Source of the DNA: Acinetobacter baumannii
GTDB lineage: Bacteria > Pseudomonadota > Gammaproteobacteria > Pseudomonadales > Moraxellaceae
Assembly: GCF_009759685.1 (NCBI RefSeq)
Contig: NZ_CP046654.1
Coordinates: 3,916,849-3,980,848 of the forward strand
DNA: 64,000 bases
Direction of reading: 5' to 3'
The position numbers and the translations under genes were made by a program. Under the pieces are notes generated by a model, which was given only the letters and a program-made list of their open reading frames with translations, had not been told where the DNA came from and did not search any database. Below are positions 37,844 through 45,847 of this stretch, one piece after another (the stretch's first letter is position 1; the number at the start of each line of letters is the position of its first letter).

Positions 37844-38332
37844 ATGAAAAAATTGAACTGGCTGATGTTAGCAGCCATGCTATTCGGTAGTAGTACTTTT
37901 GCACAGCCCCCTGCTTTGAATCAAGTTTATTCGTTAGATCTTCAAACTGCCCACCTGCTAGCCGACAGTGCAAAAGAGGCATGCAAAAAATTAAATCAAA
38001 ACATTGCGGTTGTTGTTGTAGATCGCGGTGGTAATCCATTAACTGCCGAACGGCATGAGTTGGTGGGCCCGCATAACTTAATGGCTGCCGAGAAAAAAGC
38101 CTATACCGCGTTATCTACCAAAACATCGACCTTAGTTTTAAGCCAAAATAGTAACCAAAACCCCGATGCAAAAAATTTAACTACCGTAGCAAATTTACTT
38201 TTGTTAGGCGGTGGCGTACCTGTCCGTTTTGAGAACCAAGTGATCGGAGCCATTGGGGTTGCAGGTGCTGGCGGCGCACAAAATGACAATCAATGCGCAA
38301 GCAAAGCCATTGAAACCGTTTTTCGTTCATAA
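37844..38332 (+). CDS. GlcG/HbpS family heme-binding-like secreted protein
   Basis: 162 residues with a signal peptide (MKKLNWLMLAAMLFGSSTFAQ). The mature GlcG/HbpS fold is shown by CKKLNQNIAVVVVDRGGNPLTAERHELVGPHNLMAAEKKAYTALS and GGGVPVRFENQVIGAIGVAGAGGAQNDNQCASKAIE. In Streptomyces, HbpS binds heme and modulates the SenS kinase. Its place next to a redox-type two-component system suggests a periplasmic sensing or heme role. The next gene starts 10 bases later and its ribosome-binding site overlaps this stop. Confidence 0.82.
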   Translation: MKKLNWLMLAAMLFGSSTFAQPPALNQVYSLDLQTAHLLADSAKEACKKLNQNIAVVVVDRGGNPLTAERHELVGPHNLMAAEKKAYTALSTKTSTLVLSQNSNQNPDAKNLTTVANLLLLGGGVPVRFENQVIGAIGVAGAGGAQNDNQCASKAIETVFRS

Positions 38333-38342
38333 GGAGTTCATC

Positions 38343-38744
38343 ATGACTAAATCATTTATTGCTTTATCTTCATTATTTATAGCTTCAGCTACATTTGCAC
38401 AAACTAATCCACTAAGTGTTCATGTGTTAAACCTAGAGACGGGTTTGCCCTCTTCTCAGGTTGAAGTGGTTTTAGAAAAAAATACCAATAACCAGTGGGT
38501 TAAACTCAACCAGCAAGTGACCGATTCAAATGGTCGTATTACTGCGCTCTATCCAGAAAATAAAAAACTAGAGCAAGGAGTTTATAAAGTTACCTTTAAA
38601 ACTGAAGACTGGTTTAAGAAGAACAAACAACAAACTTTTTTTGCCGAGGTTCCAGTAATTTTTAAAGTCGATGGAAGCGTAAATCACTACCATATTCCGT
38701 TACTACTTAGCCCTTACGGTTATTCAACCTATAGAGGCAACTAA
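38343..38744 (+). CDS. hiuH: Periplasmic 5-hydroxyisourate hydrolase (transthyretin-like)
   Basis: 133 residues from the ATG at 38343, 10 bases after the upstream stop with AAGGAG overlapping that stop. A signal peptide (SFIALSSLFIASATFAQ) precedes the mature start NPLSVHVLNLETGLPSSQVEVVLE, the usual HIUase opening with His in VHVL. The C-terminus SPYGYSTYRGN carries the diagnostic YSTYRG motif. It hydrolyses 5-hydroxyisourate from urate. In E. coli hiuH is controlled by HprR, which fits the arrangement here. Confidence 0.88.
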   Translation: MTKSFIALSSLFIASATFAQTNPLSVHVLNLETGLPSSQVEVVLEKNTNNQWVKLNQQVTDSNGRITALYPENKKLEQGVYKVTFKTEDWFKKNKQQTFFAEVPVIFKVDGSVNHYHIPLLLSPYGYSTYRGN

Positions 38745-38750
38745 AATAAA

Positions 38751-38784
38751 AACCCCCTTTATCTGTTGTACAAATAAAGGGGTT
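38751..38784 (-). terminator. Terminator for pqiC (may also end hiuH)
   Basis: AACCCCCTTTAT (38751-38762) and ATAAAGGGGTT (38774-38784) form an 11-bp stem with one bulged C. On the minus strand it is followed by TTTTTATTTT, so it mainly serves pqiC. Confidence 0.7.
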
Positions 38785-38802
38785 GATTAAAAACGATGCG
38801 TT

Positions 38803-39510
38803 TTACGAACAGACACCATTGCTAATAATCGATTTTTTATTTGAATCTAGCGCCACAATTGAAGAAGAGATGGTATTAATAATTTGGCTCATCGCTTCAT
38901 TTGAAGCACCTACAATTGCTTCCATTTTTTTAGCTTTTTGATCAATCGGCTGTTTAAACGCAATTCTACAATTGAGCTGCGCTCCTCTATTCGAGATTAC
39001 TTTAGGATTCGTTGACTCTAGTTGCGTAGGCGGTATTTGGCGCTTCACTACCCAAGATACGGCAACGTTGATATTGCTATTATCTACAATATCAAAATGA
39101 GAAAAGTCAGTAGAAACTCGATATAGAGGCTGATTGTTTCCAGAAAGCCCACTGCTATAACTGTCAATTGCTCCAAGTTTTTGTTGCAAACCAGCCGATA
39201 AGGTATCGCGTAGCTGTGTACCCAAAGTCGATGTCCAGCGCTCATTATCAAGTACAGTCGACTTACCATTACTGTCTTGTAGCACCAGTGGCGCACGGTC
39301 TAAGCGATCTGGAATCCCGACCGGCAAGACCTCAATCACCTGCACAGTCGAGTTCGAGACCGGAGTCACTTTAGGTGTAAGCGTATAATAGTTTGGTGTT
39401 GGTGAACTAGAACATGCTGTCATAGCTATGGCTGTCAAAAGCACTCCACTCCCAAGCAGCCATTTGGCTACTTTAGAGTGTTGCAATGATCGGTTCTTTT
39501 TATTTTTCAT
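38803..39510 (-). CDS. pqiC: PqiC-like outer-membrane lipoprotein
   Basis: 235 residues from the ATG at 39510, giving MKNKKNRSLQHSKVAKWLL and a lipobox Cys (LLTAIAMTAC). The ABC transport auxiliary (DUF330) domain shows SPTPNYYTLTPKVTP, VQVIEVLPVGIPDRLDRAPLVL, and YRVSTDFSHFDIVDNSNINVAVSWVV. PqiC is thought to bridge PqiB to the outer membrane. It overlaps pqiB by 11 bases. An upstream in-frame ATG at 39561 lies far inside pqiB and is unlikely. Confidence 0.85.
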   Translation of the reverse strand: MKNKKNRSLQHSKVAKWLLGSGVLLTAIAMTACSSSPTPNYYTLTPKVTPVSNSTVQVIEVLPVGIPDRLDRAPLVLQDSNGKSTVLDNERWTSTLGTQLRDTLSAGLQQKLGAIDSYSSGLSGNNQPLYRVSTDFSHFDIVDNSNINVAVSWVVKRQIPPTQLESTNPKVISNRGAQLNCRIAFKQPIDQKAKKMEAIVGASNEAMSQIINTISSSIVALDSNKKSIISNGVCS

Positions 39511-41167
39511 CGTTGGCCTCTGGTCTCTTACCACGAATAATAGATTCAGGATGTTGTTCAATATAGTCTGCCATTAACTGTAATGACGCAGCCGCACGAG
39601 TCATTTGTTGTAGTGCTTTACGTACGTCTTGTTGTAACGGCGCATCGCTCGACAAAATAGACTCGGAAGATCTTACAGTTTTACGAACATCGTCTAAGGT
39701 TGCTTGTAAACCAGGAGCAACTTTACCATCTAACTGTTTAACCAGCTTGTCGGTAGACTCAATGGCTGTATTCATATTCTTAAGCGTTTTGCGAACATCC
39801 TGCCCAATTTCGACTAGTGGGAATTTTGTTAATTTATCAGCAATTTGGGAAACCTGTGCCTGTAAACCACTTAACTCTGTTGCAGTAGTTGGAATTACTA
39901 CACGGCCATCATTCAAGATTTGTAGAGTGGCAGGTTTTGCTTTAGAGAACTTATCTAAAGCAATATAGTTTTGACCCGTTAAGAGGTTGCCGGTTCTCAT
40001 TTGGGCACGCCATCCATGCTCAACAAAATCTTTGAAAATGTCGCTGTTTGGATTGAGTGCTTGACCATTTTCAACGCGTGAAGGATAAATCACTGCCTCA
40101 ACACGCATGCGAATCTGCTTATAGTTGTTATAAAACTCTGCATTAATTGATTTAATACTACCAATTTCAATTCCCATGAAGTCGATTGGCGCACCCACAG
40201 CCAAACCACGTAATGAGTGATCAAAGTACATAATCACGCCACGCGGTAGACCATCCGGCTCTTTTAATGCTTCAGCTTTTGAGTCCCAAAGATTAAAACG
40301 GCTCTTGTTAGCAGCGACAGTCGCATTTGAGTTTTCAGGGAAACCAAACGCAATACCACCAGCAACAATACTTGCAAGCGATTGAGTATCTAAGTTAAAG
40401 CCTGAAGCATTTAACGTCACATCAATACCACTTGCCTGCCAGAAACGTGTGTCAGTCGTTACAAATTTATCGTACGGCGCACGAATAAACGTCTGAAGTT
40501 CTACACTTTTACCGTCATCAGATAGCTTATAAGCTGTAATTTGTCCTACGTTAATTCTTCGGTAATAAATTGGCGAACCAATATCTAAAGATCCCAAATC
40601 ATCGGCTTTCAAGAAAAACTCTTTGCCCGGCACATCGGACGTAATCACTGGCGGTATTTCCAGACCTGTGAATTCAAGTTTTTTCTCGGGTGATTTCCCG
40701 CCATCCACTTCAATATATGAACCCGATAATAAAGTATCGATGCCTGAAACCCCACTTGTCCCAATCCGTGGACGCACTACCCAGAACCGTGAATCTTGAG
40801 CGGCGAAATTGCTTGCATCCTTACGTAAATCAATGCGCGCAATAATGTGAGATCGGTCTTCTGCAAGATCGATTTGCCGTACCACCCCAATGTCTACCTG
40901 CTTATAGCGTACTGTTGTTTTACCTGCGACTAAACCTTCGGCGGTACGAAAAGATACTTCAATGGTTGGTCCATTAGAAAGTAATGCTTTCACCGCCAAA
41001 GAAAGCGCAATCAGCAGCGCAATAAGTGGAATAATCCAGATTAGTAGAGGCTTCCACCGATTTTTCTTTTCTTGGGGTTCTGGTAAATCATTCATGTTTT
41101 CCAGTTCAACATCTGTTTCATGATGATCTGAGGTCTCACTGGTTGTTTTGTTTTCAGACATACTCAT
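39500..41167 (-). CDS. pqiB: Intermembrane transport protein PqiB (MCE domains)
   Basis: 555 residues if the ATG at 41167 is used (MSMSENKTTSE); an ATG at 41200 would overlap the preceding gene by 26 bases. One N-terminal membrane span (PLLIWIIPLIALLIALSLAVKALL) is followed by three MCE domains (starting near NGPTIEVSFRTAEGLVAGKTTVRYK, VPGKEFFLKADDLGSLDIGSPIYYR and LPRGVIMYFDHSLRGLAVGAPIDFMG) and a long helical tail. PqiB forms a periplasm-spanning tube for lipid transport. Confidence 0.9.
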   Translation of the reverse strand: MSMSENKTTSETSDHHETDVELENMNDLPEPQEKKNRWKPLLIWIIPLIALLIALSLAVKALLSNGPTIEVSFRTAEGLVAGKTTVRYKQVDIGVVRQIDLAEDRSHIIARIDLRKDASNFAAQDSRFWVVRPRIGTSGVSGIDTLLSGSYIEVDGGKSPEKKLEFTGLEIPPVITSDVPGKEFFLKADDLGSLDIGSPIYYRRINVGQITAYKLSDDGKSVELQTFIRAPYDKFVTTDTRFWQASGIDVTLNASGFNLDTQSLASIVAGGIAFGFPENSNATVAANKSRFNLWDSKAEALKEPDGLPRGVIMYFDHSLRGLAVGAPIDFMGIEIGSIKSINAEFYNNYKQIRMRVEAVIYPSRVENGQALNPNSDIFKDFVEHGWRAQMRTGNLLTGQNYIALDKFSKAKPATLQILNDGRVVIPTTATELSGLQAQVSQIADKLTKFPLVEIGQDVRKTLKNMNTAIESTDKLVKQLDGKVAPGLQATLDDVRKTVRSSESILSSDAPLQQDVRKALQQMTRAAASLQLMADYIEQHPESIIRGKRPEANDEK

Positions 41168-41174
41168 TGTTCTT

Positions 41175-41981
41175 TTATTGACTGGGATTAATGGAATCAT
41201 TATTCAAAGGCGAATGCTCTGCCTGAATAATTGTGTTTTTTTCCGAAGAAACACGGTTAGGTTTATTTGTATTTTGAGATGCATAAAAATTATCCCAAAT
41301 AATACGTGGGTCAAAACTTAAAGATGCAAACATGGTTAAAACCACAACCGCACCAAAAGCAATTGAACCCGGTCCCGCTAAAATAGTTGCAAGTGATTGA
41401 ATTTGAATAAGAGCGGTAAGTAAGGCTACCACAAACACATCAATCATGGACCAGCGCCCTACAAATTCAACAATGCGGTAGAGTTTAATGCATTGCTCCG
41501 GTGCAAACTTCCACGCCGCGGATGACTGTATATATACAACCAACAACAGGAAATACAAAATAAGAAGCTTTAGCATCGGAATAAAAATACTCGCCATAAA
41601 AATGACCACCGATACTAAATAGTCTCCACTTTGCCAAAAGTAAATGACCCCACTCATGATGGTATCTTGCTGACGGCCCAAAAGAGAGTCAGTTACCGTC
41701 ATAGGAAGGACATTTGCAGGAATATAGAGAATGGTCGCAGCTACCACTAAAGCGAAGGTACGATTTAAACTTCCCGGCTTACGCTCGTGCAAAACGCTAT
41801 GGCATCTAACACAGCGGAGAAATTGGTTTTTATGAGCATCAGTTTTATTTACTTTTGAAGAATTCAATAAGCCACAGCAATGACACAATATCAGTGAAAG
41901 ATCTTTGGCTCTTGGATATTGTTTTAAAATCATATTGGTATTTGTGATTTTTTCAGGAGTCACATTTTTTATTTTTGCCAT
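41175..41981 (-). CDS. pqiA: PqiA family protein (second half of a split PqiA)
   Basis: 268 residues. A zinc-ribbon CHCCG plus CVRCH (Cys pairs about 33-78) precedes four membrane spans. DSLLGRQQDTIMSGVIYFWQSGDYLVSVVIFMASIFIPMLKLLILYFLLL and VGRWSMIDVFVVALLTALIQIQSLATILAGPG are diagnostic for PqiA. E. coli PqiA carries two such units in one polypeptide of about 417 residues. Here they are encoded by separate overlapping genes, and this is the second. It passes lipids or electrons to PqiB by inference. Confidence 0.85.
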   Translation of the reverse strand: MAKIKNVTPEKITNTNMILKQYPRAKDLSLILCHCCGLLNSSKVNKTDAHKNQFLRCVRCHSVLHERKPGSLNRTFALVVAATILYIPANVLPMTVTDSLLGRQQDTIMSGVIYFWQSGDYLVSVVIFMASIFIPMLKLLILYFLLLVVYIQSSAAWKFAPEQCIKLYRIVEFVGRWSMIDVFVVALLTALIQIQSLATILAGPGSIAFGAVVVLTMFASLSFDPRIIWDNFYASQNTNKPNRVSSEKNTIIQAEHSPLNNDSINPSQ

Positions 41982-42586
41982 GGCTGTGACCTATCAATTT
42001 CATTCCATATATCACTCACCTTTACGGAAGTAATATAAACCATTAATAGGCTCAAGACCGCAAATGCCCATAGAGCAATTTCCGGAATAACAAGAACCAT
42101 GCCCATTAATTTTACAAGCGTGACCAGAATTCCAATCAGGAACACCTCAACCATTCCCCACACTCTCATAAAATAAAGTGTTCGCAAGGCACCGACTAAA
42201 AATTGGGGGCGTTTCTTTAATATACTGACCGTACCGAGTACATAGCCCAGCAATAACAAATACGTAAGTGGCACAATGAATGTAGTAATTAAAATAAGAA
42301 CACCGACAAATGCCCGATCGTAATGAAACATTACCCACACGGCGCCCAGTAAAGTGGTTTCGGATATGTTGCCTTGCAGTTCAATTTTGACAATGGGAAA
42401 GCTATTGGCAATAACAAATACAATGAGGGCCGTTAAAATTAGAGCTAACAATGTAGTAAAAGGCTTGGTATGCCGATAAAGCTCTGCACCACAGCAGACA
42501 CAATAAGCTCTTTTTCCGTAAGCAAGCGGGACTCTACGATAGACGGTATCGCACTCCTCACATCCTGCTAATTCTTTAAGCTTCAT
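41969..42586 (-). CDS. pqiA: PqiA family protein (first half of a split PqiA)
   Basis: 205 residues. A zinc-ribbon CEECDTVYRR plus CVCCGAELYR at the N-terminus is followed by four membrane spans. NSFPIVKIELQGNISETTLLGAVWVMFHYDRAFVGVLILITTFIVPLTYLLLLGYVL and VWGMVEVFLIGILVTLVKLMGMV match PqiA. It overlaps the next pqiA gene by 13 bases, so translation is coupled. It is the first gene of the pqi operon. The upstream spacer is 232 bases to the DMT transporter terminator region. Confidence 0.85.
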   Translation of the reverse strand: MKLKELAGCEECDTVYRRVPLAYGKRAYCVCCGAELYRHTKPFTTLLALILTALIVFVIANSFPIVKIELQGNISETTLLGAVWVMFHYDRAFVGVLILITTFIVPLTYLLLLGYVLGTVSILKKRPQFLVGALRTLYFMRVWGMVEVFLIGILVTLVKLMGMVLVIPEIALWAFAVLSLLMVYITSVKVSDIWNEIDRSQPWQK

Positions 42587-42750
42587 AGTTATACTCTAAG
42601 ATTTATCGTTTTACTCTGCTAATAATTGCTTACTATAACGCTTGCCTAAAATAGTATTTATAAGCAATGTGCCAAACTAATCTCATTTCTTCAAGAAAAA
42701 ATTAGTGGCTGTATCAATGAATTATTTTATTAAATAAAAGAAAAAGAACT

Positions 42751-42778
42751 AAAAGCCCCTTTTCTCAAAGGAGCTTTT
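42751..42778 (-). terminator. Terminator of the DMT transporter gene
   Basis: AAAAGCCCCTTT, loop TCTC, AAAGGAGCTTTT: a stem with one mismatch, lying past the stop of the minus-strand gene at 42819. Confidence 0.65.
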
Positions 42779-42818
42779 AACACGTTTAAAATTAAATGGA
42801 TATTATATTTGAATAAAA

Positions 42819-43721
42819 TTAGGCGCTCTTCAACGCAAAAATATTCCAATGCAACTTCACACCCAATACGCCTAATAAAATTAAACCTGCACCTAAAACT
42901 TGAGTACTCGTCAACACATGATCAAAGAAGAAATAATCAATCACTATGGTCGATATTGGATAAATAAAAGATAAGATCGCAATATTATTTAAAGGTATTT
43001 TCTTAATCGCCGAATACATTAAATAGTAGAGAAATGCAGTATGCAAAACTCCCAATCCGACCACAAACAGCCATTGTTGACCGATCGGCGGGTTTTCAAA
43101 AACCGACATAAATGGAGTCATGGCAATGGCCCCGCTCAGGGTTTGTATAAATACAATTAATAACGGCGGGGTATTACTTAATTTTTTAGTGATTAATACC
43201 GATATTGAATAAAGTGTTGTAGCAATAAGAACCAGTCCCAAACCGACTAACTCATTAGAGTTCACCGAAGCATTGCCTAAGCCTATAATCACGATTAGCC
43301 CTATAAAAGCAACGATGGTCCATAGCACATCATTTTTATTGAGCTTTTCGTGAAAGACCAAAGCCCCTAAAAATAAAATGACAAACGGATTCACGTGATA
43401 AACAATCGTCGCTAAAGAAATAGAAGTTTTAGGAAAAGCGGCAAACAGTAGAACCCAGTTAAAAATAATTAGAAGGCCCGAAGTCACCATTAAAAACAGT
43501 TCTTTTTTACCGAAGTATACTTTTTTAAAATGACCATAGTAGTAACAAATCGGTATTAAACACAATGCTGAAATAAGGCAACGGAAAAATACAATATTAA
43601 CGGGTGATTGACCTGACTTAATCACAAATAGACCAATACTCCCTGAAAGCAGCATGGCTACGACCATTTCAAGCGTGCCGACTTTTCTTTTTAAATGATG
43701 ATCATCCACGAATTTCTCCAA
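42819..43721 (-). CDS. EamA/DMT family transporter
   Basis: 300 residues with ten predicted membrane spans and two EamA repeats (about 15-145 and 160-290). It begins RKVGTLEMVVAMLLSGSIGLFVIKSGQSPVNIVFFRCLISALCLIPICYY, and SFIYPISTIVIDYFFFDHVLTSTQVLGAGLILLGVLG is near the end. Substrate unknown; export of metabolites or drugs is common. A TetR gene lies upstream on the same strand with a 222-base gap. Confidence 0.82.
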   Translation of the reverse strand: MEKFVDDHHLKRKVGTLEMVVAMLLSGSIGLFVIKSGQSPVNIVFFRCLISALCLIPICYYYGHFKKVYFGKKELFLMVTSGLLIIFNWVLLFAAFPKTSISLATIVYHVNPFVILFLGALVFHEKLNKNDVLWTIVAFIGLIVIIGLGNASVNSNELVGLGLVLIATTLYSISVLITKKLSNTPPLLIVFIQTLSGAIAMTPFMSVFENPPIGQQWLFVVGLGVLHTAFLYYLMYSAIKKIPLNNIAILSFIYPISTIVIDYFFFDHVLTSTQVLGAGLILLGVLGVKLHWNIFALKSA

Positions 43722-43943
43722 AAATTTATATTGTTAAGTCTTCATCTATTTTTATTTCAGATTTTATAAACTCACTCTTTCTTAGTATTTGGTGAGTTTT
43801 TAGTCTAAATAACTTGTCCTTTTTAAAATCTAGAACAATAAAATAAAAGATTAATCATGTTAATTTTTAATTAAGAAATCATTATTTCAAAATAAAAAGA
43901 TAGTTAATTCATTCTAAAATACTAATTCTTTAGCTCAATAAAT

Positions 43944-44498
43944 TTAGTTAACCCTCACTAAAAAGTAATCTAACAACTTGGTTTGTTCTTCAACGCTATC
44001 TGAAGTCAAAAGTCCTAAAATTGCCCCATCTATCATAAATATAAAAATTTCCGCTTCGGCATATGAAACGGCTTTTTTAGTTTCCATAAGCAGGCAGAAA
44101 ATTTCATTTTTAATCCATCGTCTATAGCGTATTGCCGTTTGGTAAGCTATAGGATAACTCGTTTTAATTTCAAAAATTGCTTTAAACAACAGATAATAAG
44201 CGCTCTTTAAATTGGCATGTAAGAGATAGATTTGCCTGAGTTTATGAGCGAAAGTTGAATAGTGAGTCGTTTCTATCTCCACTCTTACTTTTTCCATTAA
44301 TGTGTCTTTTTGAAGTAAGAGGCACATTTCAATCAGACGTTCTTTTGAATGAAAGTAGTTATAAAAAGTAGCTTTGGAAATTTTAGTTTCACTAATAATT
44401 CGGTCTACCCCAACCTTATGAAACCCGTATTGTTTAAATAAATCCGATGCTATGTAGAGCACGTGTAATGCTCTAAATGAAGTGCCTAAATTTTTCAT
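43944..44498 (-). CDS. TetR/AcrR family regulator
   Basis: 184 residues. The helix-turn-helix region is ASDLFKQYGFHKVGVDRIISETKISKATFYNYFHSKERLIEMCLLL (about 17-62), typical TetR. The C-terminal domain has RRWIKNEIFCLLMETKKAVSYAEAEIFIFMIDGAILGLL. It is on the same strand as the DMT transporter downstream and could regulate it. No clear operator is visible. A structured spacer lies upstream. Confidence 0.83.
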   Translation of the reverse strand: MKNLGTSFRALHVLYIASDLFKQYGFHKVGVDRIISETKISKATFYNYFHSKERLIEMCLLLQKDTLMEKVRVEIETTHYSTFAHKLRQIYLLHANLKSAYYLLFKAIFEIKTSYPIAYQTAIRYRRWIKNEIFCLLMETKKAVSYAEAEIFIFMIDGAILGLLTSDSVEEQTKLLDYFLVRVN

Positions 44499-44805
44499 GT
44501 ATACCGCTTAAAATAATTTTTTGTTGTATGTAAAAAGAGATAAAAATGCCGTCACTCTTAAAATGAGTGCTAAATACAGGCATGCGAAAACCGCACAAAA
44601 TGGTGTGCTCGCCTATCTCGGGTTTATTGTTGCTATGATTTTGAGTCGTAACGATGCTTAAGGCGTAGAAAACCTACGGTCTATTGAGCCGTTTTAATGA
44701 CTGTTTAGGCGGTATAAATAGAGAGAATTTGGCAAAGGCCAATAAATAAGAAATAGTACGCATGTGCGGACTCCTTTTGATTTAAAAGAGTCTTACCAAT
44801 TACTG

Positions 44806-45033
44806 TCAAATAATGGTGGCAAGACTAGAAGGGTTGACAGACTGGTACAAAAGGAAACCAGCGCACGCAAGCGTGCCCCTCCTAGCCTCACCATAAAGGC
44901 GTGACTTAGGAGTACGCACAAAACGAAATAAAACGTTGTTGTGCGCCTTTTGTACCAGCTCTGTCAAAAGCTGACTGGCAATGTAGGCCAGCAGGCAAAG
45001 GATAGTGCTCTGCCCTATTACAGTCAAGCACAC
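44806..45033 (-). CDS. Candidate Ash / Icd-like protein (P4-phage type)
   Basis: 75 residues. The C-terminal half (RFVRTPKSRLYGEARRGTL, then ACAGFLLYQSVNPSSLATII) resembles the conserved tail of P4-type Ash/Icd-like proteins, which typically contain a GALARAGFL-VPVNP-like stretch. This is recognition from memory and not secure. A large inverted repeat lies inside the coding region, so the pattern of conservation may reflect RNA structure instead. No ribosome-binding site stands out and no phage gene is near. Confidence 0.4.
   Translation of the reverse strand: MCLTVIGQSTILCLLAYIASQLLTELVQKAHNNVLFRFVRTPKSRLYGEARRGTLACAGFLLYQSVNPSSLATII
44834..44967. ncRNA. Cloverleaf-like structured element
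   Basis: Outer arms TTGACAG-A-CTGGTACAAAAGG (44834-44854) and CCTTTTGTACCAG-CT-CTGTCAA (44946-44967) make a 7+13 bp stem. Inside are three hairpins: GCACG/CGTGC (44863-44876), CTCCTA/TAGGAG (44879-44912), and CGCACAA-AACG/CGTT-G-TTGTGCG (44915-44945). The four-way arrangement is reminiscent of a structured RNA or a DNA hairpin. Its strand is uncertain and expression is unproven. Confidence 0.4.
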
Positions 45034-45225
45034 AAAATGACATTTGTTTTAAATTAGATCATTAAAAACTAAGGATAAATAATTAAAATTTATTGTTCAT
45101 TTGGGTTTATAAATTATTTATATAAAACGTAGTATATATACCTAATAAAAGTTTATTGTTTACTTTAACTTGAGTATGAATCATATATTTTGATAACAAT
45201 TTAATTCATTTATACAAGGATAATT

Positions 45226-45735
45226 ATGACTTTAAATACAGTAATGCTCTCTACTCAAAGGCTTACCCTAAAACCATTTACCGCAAATGATGCAGATGAA
45301 ACCTATAACTGTATTACCCCTACGCTCACACGCTATATGGCTTGGGATCCTCAACCAAGGCATGAATTCGATCAAACTTGGAGTAATTGGCTAAAGAATT
45401 TTGCTCTTGGCAATGAAATTATTTTTGTTATTAGAGAGACATCTTCTCAAGTATTTATAGGTCTTGTAGGACTACACCGTATGCAAACAAGTAACCCAGA
45501 GTTAGGCATATGGATACGCGAAGATTACCACTATCATGGCTATGGTAGAGAAGCTGTAACAGCAGTAGCAAAATGGGCAATTGACTTTGTTAAGCCGGAC
45601 TTTTTTGTTTATCCCGTCGCAGAAGAAAACTACCCAAGTCGCAAAATTGCTGAATCTTTAGGGGGCAAAGTAGTTTCAAAGTTTACTGGCCCCAAATACG
45701 AACTTGTAACCTATGAGATTCCTGTTAGCTTTTAA
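45226..45735 (+). CDS. GNAT family N-acetyltransferase
   Basis: 169 residues, RimJ/RimL-like: MLSTQRLTLKPFTANDADETYN at the start, GIWIREDYHYHGYGREAVTAVAKWAID (about 98-124) as the acetyl-CoA loop, and VAEENYPSRKIAESLGGKV at the end. The substrate is unknown. AAGGA lies a few bases upstream of the ATG at 45226. It is the first gene of a short plus-strand run (GNAT, HD, NUDIX), each with its own spacer. Confidence 0.85.
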   Translation: MTLNTVMLSTQRLTLKPFTANDADETYNCITPTLTRYMAWDPQPRHEFDQTWSNWLKNFALGNEIIFVIRETSSQVFIGLVGLHRMQTSNPELGIWIREDYHYHGYGREAVTAVAKWAIDFVKPDFFVYPVAEENYPSRKIAESLGGKVVSKFTGPKYELVTYEIPVSF

Positions 45736-45847
45736 TTCTATAAAAACCATATTAATCAAATGGCTATCGGCTTCATAAAAGATACAACTTGCAAAATAGC
45801 TGCTATGACAATATTTTAGAGTAATTACTCTAAAATGAGATCTAATA

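Larger units (their letters stand above)
44499..45225. other. 727-base structured spacer, probable remnant of a P4-type locus
   Basis: The stretch is richer in GC and hairpins than its surroundings. It holds the candidate ash/icd-like ORF (44806-45033, minus), a cloverleaf-like structure (44834-44967), hairpins at 44663-44679 (CGTAG/CTACG) and 44769-44792 (GACTC-TTTT/AAAA-GAGTC), and a weak plus-strand ORF at 44563-44661 (32 residues with a hydrophobic GVLAYLGFIVAMIL but no ribosome-binding site). No integrase, attachment site or tRNA is seen. Confidence 0.45.

Noticed and set aside
44563..44661. 32-residue plus-strand ORF with a hydrophobic stretch
   Set aside because: No ribosome-binding site and no homology known to me; mentioned in the spacer entry but not called as a gene.
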